DNA of 64,000 nt from Maniola hyperantus (Eukaryota; Arthropoda; Insecta; Lepidoptera; Nymphalidae), in contig NC_048545.1 in NCBI RefSeq assembly GCF_902806685.2, forward strand, positions 1,017,001-1,081,000, in the 5' to 3' direction. This document shows, one piece after another, positions 1 to 9,089 of the stretch; the stretch's first letter is position 1; every line of letters begins with the position of its first letter. The notes below the pieces were generated by a model. That model did not search any database. It was not told the origin of the DNA and was given only the letters and a program-made list of their open reading frames with translations. The position numbers and the translations under genes are program-made.

Positions 1-75
1 AGACCGCATCATCACTTACCACCAGGTGAGATTGCAGTCAAGGGCTAACTTGTATCTGAATAAAAAAAATAAAAA
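1..75 (+). repeat. SINE-3 3' end
   Basis: GACTGCATCATCACTTACCACCAGGTGAG through CTTGTATCTGAATAAAAAAA is the 3' end of a tRNA-headed SINE whose full copy is at 47250-47541. It lies in an Apc intron, antisense to the gene. Confidence 0.8.
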
Positions 76-192
76 AAAATATTAAAACAACCTGAACAAC
101 AAGAACCTGTTCTGTGAAAACTTCGTTAGTATCGTTGTGATTTGAAACTCGATGAAACGAAAAACCGACACTAAAAAGATACAAACGCAAAC

Positions 193-361
193 TATAAGTC
201 CCGCAAATTGCTACTGCGCGTGGCCGCCATGTTAGTACCGTCAGCACTAGACTGAAGTCTCGAGCTAATGGTATATTTTTATTACGGCTGACGTCAAAAT
301 GACGTCATTTCGATGTTAATGAGACATGGTTTCAGCGCTATAGCAATTTGCGGGACTTATA
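193..361. mobile_element. MITE with TAAGTCCCGCAAATTGCTA terminal inverted repeats
   Basis: TATAAGTCCCGCAAATTGCTA at the left is matched by TAGCAATTTGCGGGACTTATA at the right. Both ends are flanked by TA. It is about 165 bases with no coding capacity. From 362 to 666 I see only AT-rich intron. Confidence 0.7.
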
Positions 362-666
362 CACATTATAACTGACATACTGACAGACATACTGTATGGA
401 ATCTTTACTTAAATTGTTATCCCCTTTGTAACTCTGATATCTGTACGGAATTTGCATGCAGTGTTTACTTTTAAATGATTTAACATAGTTGTGCATGATA
501 GTTATTATAGTTAGTAAGTTTTATGTTAAAATCGCTAGTAAACCATTCAATAAAAAAATAAAAAAAAATAACTTGCGAGAATGTAATAGAATACATTGTA
601 CAGTGTTTCGTAGTCTTTCGTATTATTTTATACTTTATTAGTTACCTTAAGCCTCTCGTGTGCGAA

Positions 667-781
667 GTCTGCCGATCCATACTTGGCCAGCTTGGTCAGC
701 CATAGGCCAGCCTATGACCAAAACCTAAGAGGAGATCCATGCTCAGTAGTGAGTCGACGATGGGTTGATCATGATGTTGAT
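667..781 (+). repeat. SINE-1 fragment next to the Apc exon 6 donor
   Basis: The minus strand reads ATCAACATCATGATCAACCC and continues through the standard family text to TGGATCGGCAGACTTCGCACAC. It is diverged from copies such as 37235-37552. Its (ATG)n end abuts the splice donor. Confidence 0.7.
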
Positions 782-793
782 GGTATTCCGTAC

Positions 794-915
794 CTTAGGC
801 TCGTCGTTGATAGTGAGGCTCGACAAGCTGGTGTTGGCCGAGAACTGCGCGGGAGTGTGCTCCACTACGAACTGCGATGTGCGCTCCTCAAACACCGATA
901 TATTACGGCTCTCCA
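794..915 (-). CDS. Apc: Apc coding exon 6 (codons 1323-1363): fourth 20-residue repeat
   Basis: Acceptor CCTGTTTTCCAG before TGGAGAGCCG; 122 bases entering in phase 1, in frame with exon 5. It encodes SQFVVEHTPAQFSANTSLSS followed by LTINDEPK, a good 20-residue repeat. The chosen donor is CCTAAG followed by GTACGGAAT, leaving in phase 0. Twelve bases inside the intron a SINE copy begins, so the donor is crowded by a mobile element. Reading through would reach a stop 23 codons later. Later exons must lie left of the window. Confidence 0.82.
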
Positions 916-3900
916 CTGGAAAACAGGCAAAAACAAATATTTTATTCATTCATCGGTGCTGAACTGGTTTTTTAAACAAACGGGCTGTAGTTTTTACAGC
1001 TCCAAGGGAGCGTTCCTCAGCAATAAGCAATAAACTTGGACAAAACAAAGATAATGTTCAATCAACACGTTGTCCCGTCACCGATGAGCGTCGAAAATGT
1101 TGGCATCGAAATAGGCTAGTTGACACTTTTTTTAAGTAGGTCTTAAATGGTTAATATTTGTCCTATTAGATCAAAAAAATTAACACTATATTTTTTTGCG
1201 CCCTAAAAACCGTAAAACTTTAATTTAAAAATATATTTTTCTTAGACAGGTGAAAACACTGTCGGCCATGTTTGGCCGATAGATTATCTGTGCTCTGACG
1301 TCATGCATTTGTAAACAACAGCATAACCTCCCAAAGTTTAATAAACATGACTTCTATACTAGTTTACATGAAAAATATAGTAACTATCGTTATTGTATCA
1401 TCCGAGAATGTAAAAAAAGTAGATAATTTAAAGTCCTGACAAACTTTTACGGACTTTAAATTTTATATAATATATGGATACTACGTTAGTCCACGCGTGA
1501 CATAGGGATGACATTTCTTTGTTTACATATTTAATGACGTCACATCATGGCTGACAGCGTTTTCTGCGTTTCAAATAAAAATGAAAATTGTATTTTTTTT
1601 AATTGGATTTATATATCCATCCTGCGTTTTTAATAATTGTTATTGATATATTTCGTTGTCTTAAGCAAAATACTATAATAAATGATCATTTATTGGACGA
1701 AATTAGATATGAGTCAAGTAGCCTATTGTTTCACAATACAATTACCTTGGCCAAACAATTCAATTAGGCAGAAGCAATTTCGACGAGGAAGCCAACAGAA
1801 GAATTCGGCTAGGTTGGGCAGCTTTTGGGAAATTGAGTCAAGTCTTCTCATCGTCAATTCCTCAGTGCCTCAAGACGAAAGTCTTTAACCAGTGTGTTCT
1901 TCCCGTCCTCACCTATGGTGCTGAAACGTGGACACTAACAAACGGCCTTGTCCACAAACTCAAAGTCGCTCAGCGAGCTATGGAGAGGGCTATGTTAGGA
2001 GTTTCCTTGAGGGACAAGATCCGAAATGAGGAGATCCGCAGGAGAACCAAGGTCACTGACATAGCCCAAACTATTAGCAAGCTGAAGTGGCAGTGGGCAG
2101 GTCATGCCTGTCGTAGAGGCGATGGCCGTTGGAGCCGGAAAGTCCTTGAGTGGAGACCGCGTTTAAGCAAGCGTAGTGTGGGACGCCCTCCAGCACGATG
2201 GACCGACGATATAAAGAGGCTGGCGGGAAGTGGCTGGATGAGGAATGCTGAGGACCGGGTGTGGTGGCGCTCTTTAGGGAAGGCCTATGTCCAACAGTGG
2301 ACTTCCACAGGCTGATGATGATGAAGTAGCAATATGATGCATAGAAGGTTGATTTCCATGATTGGAATGTAACGTACCCAGCGGCGGCGTGGTGGGCACG
2401 GTCCGTACCACGACGGGCGCGTGCCTCGAGCGCGGGGACAGCGGCACGCTCTGTCCGGGCGAGTCCGGGATCTCACTCGGCGATATACAGCCGGACGTCA
2501 GCCGACTGAAATAACGGATTATTTTGAAAAATCTGCGTTTCATACATCTTTTAGAGCCTCAATAGCTCAACGGGTAAAGGAGTGGACTGAAAACCGAATG
2601 GTCGACGGTTCAAACCCCGTCCGTTGCACTATTGTCGTACCTACTCCTAGCACAAGCTTGACGCTTAGTTGGAGGGGAAAGGGGAATATTAGTCATTTAA
2701 CATGGCTAATATTCTTTTAAAAAAAAAAAAAAAAAAACTTGTATTTTCTGTAAGGTGAGGAGTTGTATGTGGTGAATCCGTCAGTACGCTCAGGGTTCTA
2801 ACAAGAATCATTCGCTTCCCTCGTTATTCAACTATACGTAGCTAGTACAAACAGCTACACAAGTTTTCTACACAACATAAAGATAAACAACACTAAAATC
2901 TGACTACTATTTCTAAAAACACAAAACAGGTGTAAGAATTGCCGATAGATGAAACAAAAAGTACAAAATTTCAGCTCAACCGGCTGCTCGATTGCGGTAG
3001 AATGACAGCTACAATGTCACGACCGCAATCACCTCTGATTGGTTGACGCTCGCTCACTATTGGCTACAATGTACTGTTGCAACAAGAATACCACAAATTC
3101 AGCCAATCATAACAATTGCGTTTGTAATGATGATTGACGCAGGTTTTAATCGACCCACTGGTTAACGTTGTATGAACGCATAGGTAACGAACAGACAGAC
3201 AAACAGCAAACGTCAACTTTTATGTACATATTACTGATCCTCTTCCATCTTACCTAACTTCAGACACAATGGATCCCTGGTCGTCTTGTTGCGAGCACTC
3301 AGGTAGGGAGCCCAAAGAGCTCGAGCGCGAGAACATGAGCGGAGTGTCCTCTATGAACCGCTGAGGTGATGACGTGCGCGCGGACGCCGCGCCAGACGTC
3401 TCTTGTGCAATGGACACGGGCTCTTGGGCGAATGTTACCGCTTTTGACCCTAAAAATGTAAAAATGTAAAAATGTCTTAGTGACAAAATCTCTGGTGAGG
3501 AAACATCATCGCAATTCATTGCCGTGCTACTACTGAACACGAGTCTCCTCCTTGAAACAGAACCACCAGAACCAGAGGTGGTTTTAGGCCACCACGCTAG
3601 CCAATTGCGGATTGGCAGACTTCACACACTTTTAAGAATACAGAACTTTCAGGGTTTTCAGGAAGTTTTTCTTCACCATTAAATCAACTGATATGTTATC
3701 GCAACGCAAATACTTGAAAGTTAGAGGTGTGCCTGAGATCAAACATCCGGAAGAAATTCCAATCTTTGAAAAACCTAAATCCGAAAAGACATCGAATCGA
3801 AAGTAATTTTCGAAGGTCTTTTGGCTAGATTATAAAATATGTGGATATTTAATTACCTTCTTTATCTTTTCCTGAACTGCTAGTACTCTGCTCCTGTGGA

Positions 3901-6900
3901 CTGGGCTCAACATTGATGGACGCCCGTGCGTTCTTCTTAGCCAAGCTATCCTCTTCCGTAGGCTCGCCTAGACTGCTCAGTGAACTGACCCTAGAGAAGT
4001 ACCCCGGCGTGCCTTCGTCGCAGTAATTCACAGGTTTTTCTGGACTTATCATCCCAGAACTAAACTTCGTGTCGAAAGCACCCCGTTTCTCAACAACGGG
4101 GTCAGATATTGATGCGGTTGGTGGTGTTGAAATCGCTATATCGTTATCGTGTCTCGGTGGATCTTCTATAGAACAAGTGTCTTTCTCATCCGAATGAGTC
4201 ATAACTTCAGGATGCTCCTTAACGCTTGAAGTTTTCGGTTTGCCGTCTTTACCAATTATACGGAGATCAGACATAGACGTGGCAGTGGAAAATATTATTG
4301 GAGTTTCGTAAGGGGTGCCTTCTGTAGCGAAATGTTTGATTGTATCCTCGTGAACGGAAGGAGCTGGGGGTTCGGATATATCCGAGCCGGTCTCTGATTG
4401 GTGCTCCGCGTAACGCAAAGAGTAATCCGTCGGTTGATCCAAATCAGTCTCTTGGTAATCGCCGAAAGTGTTTGGTTCCTTTTTAGAATACTTTGTAGTT
4501 TCCACTTTAGGTTTCTCAACAGGTTCCGATTCAGTTTTGGTTTCCGAGTACTTTCTGCTGAAATCGATGGGTTGGTCGCAAGAATCCTGGTCGACGTCAT
4601 AACCAGATTCTGTGTAGTTGGTTCTCATGTCTGTTGAGCTTCTCGGAGGCGGAATGGGGGGTTGACCGGAGTAGCGAAGGTAGGTTGCATCCTTCGATAG
4701 TGGCTTCGAGCTTTTGAATGTATCGCTTCCCGTGTCCATCTTCATCAAGTCTTTACTCCTCGGTGTAGGCACGGGAACTTTTCCAGTCCGCATTCCTCTT
4801 TCGAAAACTGAATCGGAATGAGTACTTGTCACGGAATCTTTACTGTCTGATCTGTTGACATTAGTAGAGCTCCCTTCGGACGATCGAGATACCAATGCTC
4901 CCTTTAAAAGTGTATTACTGCAGCTCAGGTAGCTGGCTAAATGTGCACTATGGCTTAACGATATCTGGGATGCAAGATTGCCCATCAGTGGGGAACTGGA
5001 CGTCATTCTGTGCCTCTCTAGGTTCATAGCGATTTGTCTCTCTGTAGCTGTGAAGAGGTTCTTTTCTTCTCTATTGCTGGTGGAAGGAGACGTGGCAGGT
5101 TCGATGTTGTCACACGTTTCAGCTAAGTTCTGATCTAGTTCTTGCTCCAACGCTTTCTGCTTTCTCACTCCGAGAGTCGGTAGCGCGGGTAAATTCATAC
5201 TTCTCGCCGTCGTATCCAAGGAAATTATATGCGTCTTTCCGGGTTTAGAGTTGAGTAAATTTTTGAGTGCAGCGCTCGATCCCATGGCGATCATTTTGTG
5301 TTTGGAATGTATCAAACTGCGCAGCATCGGCACCGCCCCGTGGTCCCACAGAAACTGCTGGTCCAGAGGGCACCGCGCTGACAGATTCCACAGAGTACCG
5401 CACGAGTTGCTAACGACTGTAAGGCTGGGGGATTTGAGGTGCTGAAGCAAGACACTTAAACAATTTCTCTCCCGGAGAATTTGTCTGTAATCTTCGCGGA
5501 CTGCGATGTGACTTGACACATTTCGCATGATGCCACCTGCGTTCTCCACGATCGCCAACGTCTTTGTAGGGGAATCGTAACTGAGCATGTCTACGAGAAA
5601 GCCCAGGGCTCCATCCACAGAGCATAGAGCCACTTTGTTCATGGAACAATGAGCTGTAAGATTCCAAAGGGCAGAAAGAACGGATTTCAGAGTAGCTTCT
5701 TTTTGGCATGTCATTGCAGCTTTTGTTAAGCCTTTTACGGCGCCTACTTCTCTTAGGACTTGTTTGCTGTTAGTATCGGCTCTCCATGATAGATTTCGGA
5801 GAACTGCTGCAGTAACCTGTAATATTAATGAAGTACATACGGAAAATGCTTGAGAATTGTAAGGACTAATTTTTATGTAGTACTTTGAGATTATGATTAG
5901 ATACTAAGGAATACTACAACGACAGAAGAGAGTTTGATGTGGACTTTTTACACAGTTTTACAGAGCGTAGTTTTAATTTTTTAGTTGACTTGACTTATTT
6001 AATGATCTACATCATATCTAGGCTAATATAAAATTAATTTATTATTGGCAACTTTGTTCGGAAGATTGTGAGCAAGCACTAACCTGTCGCATGTCGTCAT
6101 TAGGAGACTCCAGTTGTTCAACCAGCGCCAACATGAAGTCTTTGAACGAACATAGTAGTGATTTATTGTTCCCATCCCCGAATGTCAGGTTCGTCAACGT
6201 CATACCGGCGTATTTCCTCATCGTCAAGCACGTATTGTCGTCAGTTCTGCTTCCGTGCGCGGCCTGGTCGCCGCTGACCAATGCCGCGAGAGCCTGCAGC
6301 CCACCTAATTGACACACCACGTGCCGGTGCTCCTCGTCAAAAGATAACTTCATCAAAGCGGCCACACTCTGGCTCGGGTGCTTGCTGAGGTCATCTTCTA
6401 TTGCCTCTTTCCCTTCTTTTCTAGATTCTACTAAATCCTCTAGTACGTAACAATATTCTCTAACTTGTTCTAATAGTCTCCACACTCTCGCTTCTCGTCT
6501 ACCCGCTTTGTCGTCTGTCTGTGTGTGAATTATGTTGCGGAGAGCTTTTGCTGCGCGGTCCCTTGTCTCCCTTGGTACTTTTGAATGGATTAATTGGACC
6601 AGTAGAGGTATACAGCCCGCTTGCCTCATCGCTACGCAGCTTTCAACAGATCTGCTCATGTCTAACAGTGGCCCGCTGAGGTCGGCATTATTTTCGGGAG
6701 ATAGGCTCAGAAGGGAGATTAGAGAACACACGCATTCCATTTTGTTTTCTAAATTAGATGACGGTCTAGTACAGTCCGAGCCGTTGCTTGAAAAACTTCG
6801 TACACTGGAGGAGTCGTGTGCAGTCCATACGTCGCGCTCACCGGGCCACGTCCCTCTATATAGTTGGGACGCCCTTTTATCGCGCTCGCTCGATCTAGCC

Positions 6901-9057
6901 GCACTCTCCAACCCATAGTGCAGGGTACTTCTGTAATTGGTTCTGTGCGGTCTGTCTTCTTGAGATGTGGAAGTTTGTGTTTTGGTCGGTCGTTTCGGAA
7001 ATGCTCCTGCTTTCTTTTGTGCTTGGTTGTCGTCACCGTCCACTTCATCGTCTAGGAAATTCGGGTTGGTGATGTCACTACGTTCGTCGAACTCGTCCGG
7101 GGAAGGCGAGTGGTCGAGGAAGTGTGGCTTGGGGATTCGACATTCGATGTTCGATTTGGATGGATGGTAATCGTCGTCGAGGAAGTGCGGCCGGCGGGGG
7201 ATATGTTCGGTATCTATGTTATCTAGATCCAGGGTGAGATCTCGGGTGCGCGCCTTGTCTGGTTTGGGTACATGTTTGGGGTGTTTGGGTTTGGTGTCTT
7301 TTGGGTCGGGCAAGCGGCGCGTAGCCGAGGGTGGGGAAGACGCTTGTGGGGGGCCGCGCGGGGGTTCACTCGACGTGGAAGGGGTGCAGTCGTCGCTGGC
7401 GGAGGGTCCGGAGTCAGTCAATGGAGAATTCGATGAGTCCATACTGCTCCACGTGTCTACCATAACTTCGTTCTCCAACTGCAACAACGAGACATGAAAC
7501 TGTTAGCTATTACCAAAAACCTTTTACCCTACCGGCAAAGCTGTGCCGCCAAGCTATTTAGCGATACGGTACGATGCCATGTAGAAACTAAAGGGGTACC
7601 CTATGGGTTTATTAAAAACTGACATACCCCTTCCAGATTAGCCCCCTTCCATCTTAGACTGCGTCATCACTCAACAACTTGTATACGAATAAAAAAAAAG
7701 AGAATTGAGTCAAGGTTAAGGTCTGAATGCACAACTTCATAAGGCAATCGAGTTAAGACGAAATGCAACCAAAAGTTAATCGCAGTCGGCCGGTCAAGGT
7801 CAGCAAGCCGGGCCAGGCGAGAGCTGTATACAACACACGCTATACCTACAGTAAATTTTGCACATGCAACATAAAATACCGAGAAGTTTCTCTCACAAAA
7901 TGCGGAGAATGTTTTGGCAATGAGATAAAATAGTTAAGATAAAATTGATGTCCAAAACATACGAGTGTTTAAATGTTTTATTTACGTCATCGTGCAAACA
8001 CTGTCTAAAGAGTAAGGACGTTATTCAGAATAATTTGGCACAAATATCTAACTGGTGATGAAGAAGATAAATAAATTATGTTTCATATATCCTTTTTGGC
8101 TTTTTTATTTGTTGAATTCGCTGTTTATATTTTTTTCACAGCCAATCAAGGGGCAGAATTTGTTGGCGATTACGTTACTACGAATATGTTTTTTTTACAT
8201 AATCCGATATTTGACTAAAAAGTTAGTCAAAGATTAGTCAAATCAGTAACTTTTTATCAAACGTCAAAAGGCGCGCTTAGTATCCGAGCTTCTATGAAAT
8301 GTGACATCACAATTATTTCACGTGCTTTTTTAGTTTAATCGATAATTTAAAATGGTTATCACACATAAAACGGGAAAAGGACGTGGGATTTTACGTATTC
8401 TGGAAGACCCTCTATTTAATAATCACTGAGAAGTAATTTTATTTATGATATAGGCAAACACAGCTCTCCAGGCTGCCGTCAAACTGCCAAAACCAAGTAA
8501 AAAGGGTTGCAAAAATCAGTATTTTACCTCGATAATAATTGTGACTATAAGTCAAATTTTCGTAAAAAGTTAAAGCACTCAAAAAGCCATTTTGGATTGT
8601 ACAAGTCATTGTACAATCCAAAATGGCTTTTTTGGTGGTCAAATGGAGGTTAACGGTAACCGTCTTTGGTGCAACTACCCATTAGTAAACGGAGCTTGCA
8701 CACGAATTAAGACACACCTCACGACGCTCATCATATTCGCAACGGTATTCGCTTACATATCGCATATCCGAGTACCTATACAACTAAGAGGAAATGAGTC
8801 ATTATTGTTCGTACATGACACTTATAGATTAGGTACTCAACCGACTAGAAAATTTTCTTGTTTTTTGCACGAAAATACTTGTGACCATCGTACAAGATAT
8901 AAGACTGTACTTTTAGTTTTTATTGTTTTTGAATAGTGACCTGTTTGAAATTTTTACCAAGTATTTGTTTTAGCGCGCGCGGCGGCAATAGAAATTCACA
9001 CTGAAAATTTGATCTCTCTACCTATAACAGTTTATGAGATACAGCCTGCTGACAAAT

Positions 9058-9089
<32 letters not shown>

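Noticed and set aside
683..1033. plus-strand protein of 116 residues
   Set aside because: Antisense to Apc exon 6 and a SINE; the minus strand has the conserved repeat and splice sites.
2551..2630. tRNA-Phe gene
   Set aside because: The same head with the same downstream body recurs at five other places in the window, so it is a SINE head.
6532..6918. plus-strand frame of 128 residues
   Set aside because: Antisense shadow of the armadillo exon of Apc.
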